A DNA stretch of 64,000 nucleotides from Closterium sp. NIES-65 (lineage: Eukaryota > Streptophyta > Zygnematophyceae > Desmidiales > Closteriaceae): contig CANXME010000213.1 in assembly GCA_948144175.1 (NCBI GenBank), positions 3,062,501 through 3,126,500 on the forward strand, in the 5' to 3' direction. Made by a program: the position numbers and the translations under genes. Every line of letters starts with the position of its first letter. The first letter of the stretch is position 1. The notes under the pieces are model-generated. The model saw nothing but the letters and a program-made list of their open reading frames with translations, made no database searches and had not been told where the DNA came from. Positions 1-9,433 of the stretch are shown here, piece after piece.

Positions 1-490
1 TCGGGAAGCTCAGTCTCGTCGCCAAACACGGTACGCCAGGCGTCGCTCAGACGGGCGAAGCAGCGGGACTGTGTATGACTACGTGTCCCACAAGGCTGAC
101 CAGTCCGAGTACCAGTGCGAATCACGTAAGAGCAGCGAACAGCACTGAGAGACCCTCCACTCTGAGCGTACCACTCACGAAGCTGGCGAGGCGTGAGAGA
201 CACGCGAGAGGGTCGCGGGAGCTGCATCTGGCCGCCACCACGAGTAGAAGCAGCAGGAGTGGAAGTAGGAGTAGCGTCGCCACCCCTACAGCCCCAACCA
301 GCGTACCACTCACGCAGCTGCTGGGGCGTGAGGGACTCACGCAGGCGTCGCTGGGGCTGCATCTGGCTCCGCAAGTAGAAGCAGGAGCAGGACTAGCAGC
401 AGGAAGGCAGGCAGCCAGGCAAGCCAAAAGGCAGGCAGGTAGGCAAGCAGGCGACGCGCAGCGTGCTAGCAGGGCAAGAGCTCACCAGTG
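1..490 (-). pseudogene. Copia gag fragment (C-terminal gag region)
   Basis: Read on the minus strand, bases 1-110 encode a Cys/His knuckle-like stretch (CGxxxHxxxxC) followed by CFARLSDAWR. This matches CFGRLTDAWR in the gag of the intact Copia copy at 42632-49964. Further upstream the signature LTPQQLREWYAG appears (about 305-370) and a second variant LTPRQLREWYA (about 165-235), so this segment is tandemly duplicated. The N-terminal half of gag is missing: the fragment runs straight into GC-rich leader repeats near 490. The rest of the element lies outside the window. The reading frame is broken, so this is a relic. The family assignment is firm by direct comparison within the window. Confidence 0.75.
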
Positions 491-1497
491 GTGGGAAGAG
501 TAGGCTCGGCGACTCAGCGGCTCGGCAGCTCGGCGGCTCGGCGGCTCGGGCGACTCGGGCGGCTCGGCGGCAAGGCGGCTCGGCAGCAACTGCAGCTCAG
601 CAGCTCGGTGACTCGGCGGCTCGGCGGCAGGGCGGCTCGGCAGCAACTGCAGCTCAGCAACTCAGCGACCCGGCGGCTCGGCGGCAGGGCGGCTCGGCTG
701 CTGGGCGGCTCGGGTGTAGGGCGGCTCGGCGGTGGGGCGGCTCGGCTGCTGCAGGTGAGCGATGAAGGAGGAGGAGAAGCAGGGGAGGCCACACACCTGC
801 CACCCCTCTGCTGGCCCCCGAAGGAGCCGCGACGGGCGACGGGAAAAGGGGGGGTGGGTGGTGGGGGCCGGTAGGTGCAGCGGCGGGGCCAGCAGGTGCA
901 GTTGCGGGGCCGGTAGAAGGGGACGGCAGCCTGGGCGGTCGTGGGCGGCTCACGCTGGGCGGGTGCACGGGCGGCTCGGCGGGCGGCGTACAGGCAGCTC
1001 ACGGGCGGCTGCGACGGGCGGCTCGCGGGCGTCCAGCGCTAGGGCGCTGGGGCGACGACGAGCGGCGCTCAGGCGTCAGGGCGGGCGGTCGTCAGGGCGC
1101 TAGGGCGGGCGGCGCTCAGGCGTCAGGGCGGGCGGCCGTCAGGGCGCTAGGGCGGGCAGCGCTCAGGCGTCAGGGCGGGCGACCGTCAGGGCGCTAGGGC
1201 GGGCGGCGCTCAGGCGTCAGGGCGGGCGGCGCTCGGGCGCTTGGGCGGGCGGCCGTCAGGGCGCTAGGGCGGGCGGCCGTCAGGGCGCTAGGGCGGGCGG
1301 CGTTCGGGCGCTAGAGCGGGCGGCCGTCAGGGCACTAGGGCGGGCGGCCGTCAGGGCGCAAGGGCGGCGGCGCTCGGGCGCTAGGGCGGGCGGCCTTCAG
1401 AGCAGTAGGGCAGGAGCCCGGAGCGCGCTCCGGGCAGGAAAAAAAAAAAAGTACTAGGGCCCGGAGCGCGCTCCGGGCAGGAAAAAAAAAAAAAAAA
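490..1497 (-). repeat. GC-rich tandem-repeat leader of a Copia element
   Basis: About 1 kb of short GC-rich tandem units (GGCGGCTCGG-type at 490-760; GGGCGCTAGGGCGGGCGGC-type at 1030-1400). The same architecture lies between primer-binding site and gag in the Copia copies at 48870-49832 and 55538-56821. The right end holds two copies of the perfect 20-bp palindrome GCCCGGAGCGCGCTCCGGGC (1416-1435 and 1459-1478), each followed by an A-run. A diverged half of it sits near the primer-binding site of the 55.4-kb copy. The leader stops about where the LTR should start, at the A-run ending near 1497, and there joins a different Copia element. Confidence 0.7.
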
Positions 1498-1786
1498 AGG
1501 TTAAGAGGTTTCTATGTTTGACATAGAAACGAGGAGAGCTGCAATCTTGCCGTGTTGAAGTTGTGAAGTCCTTTCCAGGGACTTTGCTGTAACTCCTTGA
1601 AATTCGTCTTGCTGAGTCGCCCAAAATGATGCGACGGTGCGTTGAAGATTTCCTACGTAATGCTCTGTGGGAAGTGGCAGGTCGAACCTGCTCCTGAAGA
1701 TGCTCCTGGTGATGATTCAGGTGGTGGGCCCATTTGTAGAAATTATCACAGGTTCCAAGGATTGGAACTCTTGCTCGTGATACCAT
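1454..1786 (-). pseudogene. 5' end of a Copia-like gag, truncated
   Basis: An ATG at 1786-1784 (minus) uses the last base of the LTR plus the first two bases of the primer-binding site. It opens a frame beginning MVSRARVPILGTCDNFYKW. The motif VPILG..DNFYKW resembles the start of Ty1/Copia gag polyproteins, where a short N-terminal block precedes a Trp-containing motif. The frame runs into a T-run (plus-strand A-run, 1480-1498), where the element is truncated and joined to other sequence. Whether this ATG is the true gag start is inferred only from position and resemblance. Nothing downstream of gag remains. Confidence 0.45.
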
Positions 1787-2310
1787 GTTGGAAATAAGAA
1801 GTCGCTAGAGCGCAGCGGAAGCTCTATGAATTAACGACGTCCCTACGGCGGGGCTATTGGTCACTCAGAGGTAGATCTCCTGGCTTGCAACGTGGTGCCA
1901 AAGCAGCGGCCGAGGGTAGGCCGGACACAAGCTTGAGAATTGTGTAATATGAGCAAGGCATTACATTCTGTTATATAGCAAACGCATAGGGCAAACAGTT
2001 ACCAAGTCGCAACTGTATAACAGTTGCGCTGCGTCGCTTGGGTTGCCTTGTTACAGTCGCGCTGGCGAGACTTTTCAGCTTTGGCAAGGGCGCGGTATCC
2101 TGCCGCGCCCCGCAGGTCAGTTTCGCGTACTGTAGACGATGACTCCTGCTGTCGATTCGACTCTTGAGCTGCCACGCGGGTCGCAACCGCTGTATTCGGT
2201 TGCGGCCCGTTGACTCGCCACCAGGTTCAAATCCCTCGCTATGGCGAGCCCCTATAAACACACTTCGAACAGTGCACTTATAATAAAAGCATACAAACAT
2301 ATTCTCAACA
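1786..2310 (-). repeat. Single LTR of a truncated Copia-like element
   Basis: 525 bp bounded by TGTTG...CAACA. Immediately beside it (1774-1785, minus) is TGGTATCACGAGC, close to the initiator-Met tRNA primer-binding site TGGTATCAGAGC usual in plant Copia elements; this marks it as a 5' LTR on the minus strand. A TATA-like TATAAAC/TTATAAT region lies at 2250-2285. No second copy exists in the window, so the element is truncated and no target duplication can be tested. Confidence 0.6.
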
Positions 2311-2354
2311 CATCTTAGCTAGTATTATTCGATTGCACCAGCTTGTGCTCAACG

Positions 2355-2466
2355 TTGATGCAAATGTTGTAATAAGCCATTTGTAATGAGAACGATGCCC
2401 CATTTGTAACGAGAACGATGCCAATTGATAAGAATAAGAAAGCAAGCTTTCTCAATGCTGTACCAA
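2355..2466 (-). repeat. Dispersed repeat, copy 1 (internally duplicated)
   Basis: Reverse-complement copy of a repeat also found at 52684-52765 and 54597-54655. Shared blocks include GAGAAAGCTTGCTTTCTT, TTGGCATCGTTCTCATT and GGCTTATTACAACAT. In this copy the module GGCATCGTTCTC....AAATGG occurs twice. One other copy overlaps the 3' end of a tyrosine-recombinase reading frame, so the repeat may be the end of that element (inference). Confidence 0.6.
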
Positions 2467-3060
2467 TAATTGTACCCTCTACCCTCCAATAACACTGAAC
2501 TCCAATAATTGTGGCCCCTACCATAATTGTTGTAGGACCTGGAGGCTTATAAAGAGGACTACAGTAAAACGAAACAGCACACTGATATACAGTATTCGTT
2601 ATACTGTATTCGGATTTCCAACACTGTGCAATAGAGGCTGCGCAGTGAGAGCTTGCTCAGTTTTCTTTCAGAGGATGGTTGACGACCGTGAGAAATTACG
2701 GTATGTTATTTGTAGACCGCTAGCATTTATGTTTATTTGTACTGTCACACTCAACAAATCGAATTGCATGCATGACACTAAGTACTGTAGGCACCACCAG
2801 CACCAGAACATCAGATATAGGATGGACAAATCAGCATGTAGAAAATAGTCCAAACCATGCCATCCAGAACCTCACACAATGCCTCCAAGCAAATCAGAAT
2901 TTCAACCTGCAGGCATGAGTAACATGAGATGGGCCTTTCTTGCACAACAGAAGACAAAAAGCAGATACACCCAGCAGTCAAAGAAAGCGAACAGGCACAC
3001 CCAGGCTGTAAGGAAACAACAATGATCTGGCAACGGACATGTGCTTCACCGCGCAGAAAA
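2467..3060. other. Intergenic / 3' flank of the UEV gene
   Basis: No recognisable gene. The part nearest 3060 is probably 3' UTR of the minus-strand E2-variant gene. Short open frames here show no family resemblance. Confidence 0.4.
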
Positions 3061-4265
3061 TCAGAAGGTTGATCCTTCCGGAGGCTGCTGTATCTTGCGG
3101 TTGTGACCCGATGCCATCTCACGGCGCAGCTCAGTCAAAATGGTTTCCATGGTGTGCTCTCGACGCCACTGAGCCAACAGCGGGAAGTGCTTTGGCTCCA
3201 CCTGTGAAACAGGAAATGGGAGGGAAGTGACCAACTGCACAAACCTCAAACCGTGCACACTACAATACCAGATCCAACTGCTCACTTATTGCTAGGGCGC
3301 CGCAGAGAGCTTCTGAAATTTACACCACTCAGGTTGCTTCTTAAGTGAATGGCTAGACAAAAGTCAGTAGATACAATTTTGCACGACTTACCACACCCGT
3401 CTCCTGGTTGACACAATGCATGTTGATGCGTGAATGGAATCGCACAGTTGGTGGCCGTTCTGGGTAGTCCTTATCACAATAAAGCTTCACTGTGTAGATG
3501 CGACCCTCGTGCACAGACTGCCAGTCCACACAAATGACAACGAAGGAAGAGCAGTAGAGAGCTCAGCGGGACAACGACATCAGTAAACCGTCATCGACGC
3601 ACATCCACGCAGCACATGAAAAAAGGAAAAATGAGACGCAAGTGAGATTCTCAAAGAGTAAGAAACGCGGAAAAAATGAAGATCTGCAGCAACTTCAGCA
3701 GCTACGAACGGCAAGAGCACACACTGATCGCCTACGTTGTTAGGGCCGATCACGGTTCCCGTCCATGAGCGCATGTAGATGTCGTCCGCATCGTCCATGC
3801 CGTAGCTCACCGAACCATCGCCGATACCTTTTTCCCCTCGGTCCAGCTCATCCAAAAGCCGAAAGCTTCTGGGAACTGGATGGAAAGCGACAAATTCAGG
3901 AAATATATAGGATAAGAAGGAAACGTCATTGCGGAACGCTCATACTGGATAGTGAATAAAAGAACAGCTGCCTCCACGAAAAGGATTTTTCCGGCTAGAG
4001 AATCGTCAACAACAACGGTCCAGAAGTATCAAGGAGAGTCTAAAGAACAACCACCCCAGCTTGTTCATCCCAAAAATCCGCGTGGCATAATCGATCGCAC
4101 AGAGGGTCACACAGAACCCATAGCGAGTGAGACTTCTGAATGACCCAGAATATCAACAAACCTAATAGTAGAAACGCTCAGGAACAAAGATGTAGTCGAC
4201 TCCAACTCCGTGTACAGACAGGAAAAGAGAAGAATACACGTACCTACAACTCCTGCCGAATTCAT
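3061..4265 (-). CDS. UEV1: Ubiquitin-conjugating enzyme E2 variant, UEV1/MMS2 type
   Basis: Four exons join to 142 codons: 4265-4244, 3875-3736, 3517-3392 and 3201-3061, with GT donors and AG acceptors throughout. The protein starts [19 protein letters not shown] and contains [56 protein letters not shown] and the C-terminal [14 protein letters not shown]. All are hallmarks of the Mms2/Uev1 family (about 140-148 residues). These proteins keep the E2 fold but lack the active-site Cys context; they pair with Ubc13 to build Lys63-linked ubiquitin chains for DNA-damage tolerance and signalling. Length and motifs indicate a complete gene. It is divergent to the rhodanese gene, with 1.7 kb between their starts. 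Assignment is firm; choice between UEV1 sub-types cannot be made. Confidence 0.93.
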
Positions 4266-5975
4266 CTTGATAAAATATGATATCTGGTTCTAAAAATAAG
4301 GACGCTCAAGTAGATCTCCAAATTATGATGCACAAGCGTGTCGAGCGAAAGGAGATGATGTGTCGACAAGGAACTAAAAACAGTAGTTCCGTTAGAAAGC
4401 AACGAAAAGGTCACTCCCACCTAACTGACGTGGATCAGAATCACTCTCTCAGTCTCGGGATTCGCTGCATCCGAGACTAACGTCTAGGTGTGAAATAAGA
4501 GCAAGCACTGATTGTGAGCTGTTAGGGAGCGATGGTGTAAGTTAGTGGAAGGCAATGAACCTAGGGAGAAGATCATACAGGGGCTGAACGGGGCAGGGAG
4601 GTGTTCGAACAAGGGCCAAGAGGCCCGGAACTAACCAAACCACTGCTTTAAAAGTTACTTGCAGGGGGGTATCATTTATTGAACGTAAAGTTTGTTAACA
4701 GTTTTCATTTGAGCTCGCGCGTCATTTTACATGGAAATGTTTACTGATTCATCACCTTCCACCCAGTAGCGTCGTTTAGCAGCCAAAAAAACTAAAACCC
4801 CTAGGGAAACCTGGATGCATTTTCGGGATGGATCAACCCTAAAAATGGGAACCTTCGTTGTGTTTAGGGTTGATGCCTCCCTAGCATCCATTTCCGAATG
4901 GTAAATATTTTTTTTTTCTGCGCGTTTCCGATCAGGGAGTGATATTTATCACCCATAATGAATTTGTTTTTGAACTCACAAATTAACACAGCAATATTTA
5001 CTTCCAGAAGAACGCGATGTGTGCGTAGTAGTAGACGGCGGTCATAACCATTGTTTCAATAAATCAGACACAAAGTTTGGCACTGGTAGTTGTTCTCTTT
5101 TAGTCACGGTTCGGCTTGTTCGCCTAGCCTCTTGGGCAGCTCGGGGTCGAAAATCCTACGGTCGAGATTTTTTGGCCCTACTTTTGTCATCTCTCTGGCC
5201 ACTTCGGCCCCAGTTTGATCATTTCCCATGTATATGGTGGAATGGCAGAAACAGCCTACAGAGCCTATGCCTGGGGATGGATGGATGGTCAGGTCAGGAG
5301 AGCCAGGATGCTTTGCCCAGAGTAGGCACGGTCACGTTGATTGGAGGAAGAAGAGCGGATGGATAAAAGTTATCAGCTCTTCTCGGGCGCTTAACTGAAT
5401 TCTGTATCGCCAAGCACCACTACTACGGGCAGAGTATACCGTAAACATGAAACCCGTTGTTCAGAGGCCATCGTTCCCAAAATCAGTAGAAGCAACTGCT
5501 TCGTGTTCAGGTGTATGCTTCAGTATAAAATAAGGCAGTCACCACTACATATATTATCCAAAGTCTGGGGTGCCTTTGATGCATAGCACCACTCCAATGT
5601 AAAATTTGTGAATTAAAAAAATACAGCCCATCATTCATGCTGATGCGAGAGTCACAACCAGCATTTTTTATGTGCTCACTAAATATATCTACGTATTACA
5701 CTAGAAGTGTAGCAAATCAGCATAAGTTGCTTCATTTCAACATAAGCTGAGATGTCCATAGCGTGGTACATGAATGCGCCACGTGTCTTCCACATGTACA
5801 CGATTCGGAGACCATATCCTTCACTGGTTTGACAGTGCACGCATTCCCTTCCAGTCACTTCTCGAATACGTTGCAGTCAAAAAGAGCTCCGAGAACAAGA
5901 TAGTCACGGGCTTCGAAGTACTCGCACAGAAACATCTTCCGAGTTTGTCTCACGTGTCTCTCAAAGCCTAGAACG
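4266..5975. other. Intergenic region between divergent UEV and rhodanese genes
   Basis: 1.7 kb with lower GC than the rest. It should contain both promoters, but no distinct TATA box or motif can be assigned. Open frames (for example 5019-5366) have no recognisable content. Confidence 0.4.
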
Positions 5976-7497
5976 ATGGCGGCGTCCCTTACTGCCACAG
6001 TCCTCTCTGCAGCATTCGCTGCGTCCCCATGCCTCACTGGCTCTGTTCGTCAGGGGGACGCGGTATGCGTCACTGGCAGCATGAAACCATTGAGGGCGAC
6101 TGGAAGGCGTGACCTTCGTGTTTGGAGTAGCGGCGAAGGCGGAAATGCGCCAGCAGAGCGGATACTTTCTCTTGAAGACATTCTCAGTGCTGTGAGTACC
6201 CAGAGGACATCAATTTCGGAGAAGCCGTATCACATCTGTCCTTGAATTATTCGTCCAATTGTTCACAATCCGCCACCTTCACGTGTTGAACCTTTTCCTC
6301 GCCCCTTCCGTTCCACTTTCCCTGTTTTCGGCACTCCTGAATGCCGAAACAGGCGGAGAAGGAGAGCAGCGACCTGGTGTTTTCTCCTGACGACGCCGAT
6401 GATGACAATGATGACACGATCGACAGCCTGGCCGACGATCCCTTCGTCTCCCGCTCACCTGTCCCCACCGATCCCAACGCCCCTGCGGGTACCTCGCACT
6501 TCCACATCTTACCGAGAAACCTTTTATTTCTTGTCAGCTTCGACGTGAGAAGCATGAGAAACGTGAGAAACGGCTCATGAAAAGCAGATTTTTCCTGTTT
6601 CCTTGTTCTCTTTCCTGTTCGACCCACCAGCCCAGCTGTTCCCATCGGCTGACGACATGGAGAAGGTTCTTTCCGCCTACAACAGCGCACCGGCAGGTAA
6701 TGCAATGATGGCCCTCGCGCTTTTACTCAAGGATTCCCAACCATAACACAACGATTCACCTGCATGCTATCCGCCCTCTTATATTCACGAGTGAGAAAGC
6801 ATCCATGCATTCGTTTCCCTCACTGCCCATCACTACCATATGCCCCTCCGTCCCGTACTTCTCCTTGCCACCCGCCTTTCCAGCTATAGGCGAGATAGGC
6901 GTGGATGATCTCAAGACGGCCCTGGAGGGGGAAGCGGACGCCGTGCCTGTGCTGATTGACGTGAGGGCGCCAGAGGACTACAAGAGAGGGTAAGAAGCAA
7001 TAATGGCGTTATATATATGTTGTTTGAGGGGGAAGGGGGGCAGGGGGCGTGTGGATGGAGAAGGTGAAGTAACAGAGGGAAGAGTGAATGTGATGGTGTA
7101 CAGTAACCAAGGACCGACGTTTGCATATGTTTTTGACTGCTGTGATTGAGAACGTATGCTTGTTTTGTTGCAGGCACATTCCCGGAGCTGTGTCAGTGCC
7201 TATGGGGGATGTGGTGGCATATGCTGCAGACGCTGGTTCCGGTCCCCTGGCCTTCGTCTGCTATGCTGGTGCGCCGCTGCTTCTTCCTCACCTTGTTGGG
7301 AGTTTTTGCCTACATAATTGTCTTTCCAGAGCAGGCAGTCTCATCCAAACATGTGCCCGCTTCCACATGCAGGAAACACGAGTAAACGGGCAGCTATGCA
7401 AGTGGCTGGTGCACTCAGCTTGCCATCAGAGTCCGTATTGAATGTAACTGGTGGGACAGCTGCATGGGTGAATGCAGGCTACCCACTTGAACAGTAG
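5976..7497 (+). CDS. Rhodanese-domain protein, probably plastid targeted
   Basis: Six exons give 247 residues: 5976-6191, 6353-6488, 6631-6696, 6884-6989, 7174-7268 and 7373-7497, all GT-AG and in phase. The start MAASLTATVLSAAFAASPC is rich in Ala, Ser and Thr without acidic residues, as in chloroplast transit peptides. An acidic linker (DDADDDNDD) follows. The rhodanese domain occupies roughly the last 110 residues: VLIDVRAPEDYKRGHIPGA, the active-site loop VCYAGNTSKRA with the catalytic Cys, and VTGGTAAWVNAGYPLE. Rhodanese domains transfer sulfane sulfur through a Cys persulfide; many plant members act in plastids with unknown substrates. A Gypsy element sits 212 bp past the stop codon, so the coding region is intact. 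Function beyond sulfurtransferase fold is not inferable. Confidence 0.88.
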
Positions 7498-7704
7498 GCT
7501 GTACACACACACATGCTCTATTTTTGTTCGTGATGATAATATTTTTGTTCGTCAGTTGCACCCTGGATGTTGCTTATATGCCACAAACATGTATGCTTAC
7601 ACAGTAACGAAGCTGCTGTAATGAGGGCTCTGTTTGAAGACGTATTGTACAGATGTTGTGTTCCCGCTTGTAATTGGATGATTCGCATGCCAGCGGACAT
7701 GTTG

Positions 7705-7709
7705 GGACC
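7705..7709. repeat. Target-site duplication of Gypsy element 1 (left)
   Basis: GGACC directly before the 5' LTR; the same five bases follow the 3' LTR at 13273-13277. Confidence 0.9.
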
Positions 7710-8053
7710 TGTAAGGAAATTCCCTTTTCCTTACTTCGCGTCCCTGCTCAAACGCGTACGTCACTGTAGCACCTCAGTCAGCACCGTTACCACTCACGAC
7801 CATCGCATCATTCATTATCCCGCCCTCTTCGCACATCGCATCCCAACCTCACGGCTCGGCTGGTAACCCGCGCTCCGGGCCTACGCTTCGACACTTTCCC
7901 AACCTCAGCCCCAGGCTCGTCGCGCGACAACCACAGTCCATTACCGTTACCACTATTGTTTCGCTATATAATCCTTCGCTCATGCCTTCGCTCATTGTAC
8001 TCTTTGCTTCGATAGTGCAATTCTCGTTCGTTCACTCAATTGCACTCGTAACA
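7710..8053 (+). repeat. 5' LTR of Gypsy element 1
   Basis: TGTAAGG...CGTAACA, 344 bp. A TATA box (GCTATATAATC) lies at 7963-7973, about 80 bases before the LTR end. It is followed by CTTGGTAATCAGAGCC, a primer-binding site close to TGGTATCAGAGC (initiator-Met tRNA) with one extra A. Confidence 0.92.
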
Positions 8054-8234
8054 CTTGGTAATCAGAGCCTACGATCTCATCTCGGACCGCATCCACACCT
8101 TCGCTTCCCACTATCTCAATTTTTGGGGGGGGTAGACGTCTCTCAGCGACACAGCACCGCCGCTCGTAGTGCTCTCTCGCAAGCACGCACGGCCACGACC
8201 GAGGCTCTCGCTGAGCTTGCCCGACACCCCCGCC

Positions 8235-9413
8235 ATGGCCGACCTCACTCTCGCCACGTTGACGCAGGAGCAACTCGATCGTCTCGTGCGACAACTGGAG
8301 GATTCGGCGCTTGAAATCGCGACGCTCACGGCGGAACGTGACTCCGCTCGTCAACAGTCAACGGTGAATGCTCCGACAACATCCCATGCACCAACCAATG
8401 TCTTTGTACATTCGGAGGAGCCGATTATCATTTCATCCGGCACACCAACGCAACACAACAGCACGGGACAGCGCTCAGGCGCAGCCAGTGACGGCGCAGC
8501 CCAACCGATGCCCGGCATGGGAGGGAACAGGAGCACGCTAAGCCCACGGGAGCCCCGAGAAGCCCGTCGGCACGTGGAGTTTGCGACGACAAGTGGTGAA
8601 AACGCCATGATGGCCCCAATGCCACTCAAGCCGCAACGCCCGCCCTGCTTCGACCCAAGCCAACGCGGCGGCCCGACAGTTCAATCATGGGTCTTCACGA
8701 TGAATGTGTTTTTCGACGCCAACTACGTCGAGTCGGACGCCGCCAAGATTCGGTATGCGGTTTCACTACTCAGGGGCCCCGCCATGGACTGGTGGCGAGT
8801 CATCGTGACGTCGCCACGCGCTTACGAGCCACCGTCGCACGAGGAAGGGCCCTCGGGTCCAGCTGTCACCTGGAGTTCGTTCTGCGAAACAGCCCAATAC
8901 AGCACGTGGGATGCGTGGTACGCAGGGCTTCGGGCGCGTTTTGAGCCGATCGCGGCTTCGATTTCGGCGCGTCAGAAACTGCGCACTTGGCGCCAGCTCG
9001 GGTCAGTTCAAGACTACACCAGCGGGTTTCTCGCACTTTGCGAACAGGTCGGCTACATGCACGAGGCGGAGCGGGTGGACCGTTACGTCGGAGGGCTGAA
9101 GCCGGACATCTCGCACGAGATAATGCTACGCGGGCTCTCGAATTTCAACGAGATCCTCGCGCTCGCCGAGAAAATCGATATCCTACGCCGACCGAGACCG
9201 GGGTCCTATTACGGACATCGTCCTCGGGGACCGACCGAGCACGCCACTGTACATGCCGTCGCAGCGAATGCAGCTGCCGCGCCGTTTAGAGGGCGCTGCT
9301 TTGCTTGCAACCGGCCGGGCCATCGCAAGAGCGAATGTCCAGAGGAGCTGAGGCGTCGGGGAGCAGAGCAGGGGAGGGAGTCTCGGAGGCAGGGAAACGC
9401 CAGCAGTCAGTAG
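8235..9413 (+). CDS. gag: Gag of Gypsy element 1
   Basis: Starts MADLTLATLTQEQLDRLVRQ in a good context (GCCATGG) and ends QGNASSQ at a TAG. The first third is a coiled-coil-like and Ser/Thr/Ala-rich region; the middle holds the retrotransposon capsid domain (SWVFTMNVFFDANYV, LRGPAMDWW, LRARFEPI, VQDYTSGFLALCEQV); the end has a CCHC zinc knuckle CFACNRPGHRKSEC for RNA packaging. Gag forms the cytoplasmic virus-like particle. The frame is intact, unlike that of Gypsy element 2. Pol lies in the -1 frame and overlaps the end of gag, with a slippery heptamer at 9392-9398. Earlier in-frame starts are non-ATG, so 8235 is chosen. Confidence 0.9.
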   Translation: MADLTLATLTQEQLDRLVRQLEDSALEIATLTAERDSARQQSTVNAPTTSHAPTNVFVHSEEPIIISSGTPTQHNSTGQRSGAASDGAAQPMPGMGGNRSTLSPREPREARRHVEFATTSGENAMMAPMPLKPQRPPCFDPSQRGGPTVQSWVFTMNVFFDANYVESDAAKIRYAVSLLRGPAMDWWRVIVTSPRAYEPPSHEEGPSGPAVTWSSFCETAQYSTWDAWYAGLRARFEPIAASISARQKLRTWRQLGSVQDYTSGFLALCEQVGYMHEAERVDRYVGGLKPDISHEIMLRGLSNFNEILALAEKIDILRRPRPGSYYGHRPRGPTEHATVHAVAANAAAAPFRGRCFACNRPGHRKSECPEELRRRGAEQGRESRRQGNASSQ

Positions 9414-9433
9414 AAGTTGGGCCAACTACTGAC
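9392..9433 (+). promoter_or_regulatory. -1 programmed ribosomal frameshift signal (gag-pol)
   Basis: Slippery heptamer G_GGA_AAC at 9392-9398 is in the correct phase of gag (codons CAG GGA AAC). A 7-base spacer follows, then a perfect 8-bp stem GTCAGTAG (9406-9413) / CTACTGAC (9426-9433) whose 5' arm contains the gag stop codon. The arrangement (X_XXY_YYZ, 5-9 nt spacer, stem) is the classic -1 frameshift design, and pol is in the -1 frame. The same sequence occurs in Gypsy element 2 at 24122-24163. Confidence 0.8.

Noticed and set aside
2214..2256. tRNA-like B box (GGTTCAAATCC) with flanking CTCGCCA/TGGCGAG
   Set aside because: No A box or anticodon arm at the right spacing; it is a hairpin within an LTR.
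5019..5366. 115-codon open frame between UEV and rhodanese genes
   Set aside because: No resemblance to a known protein and located where promoters are expected.
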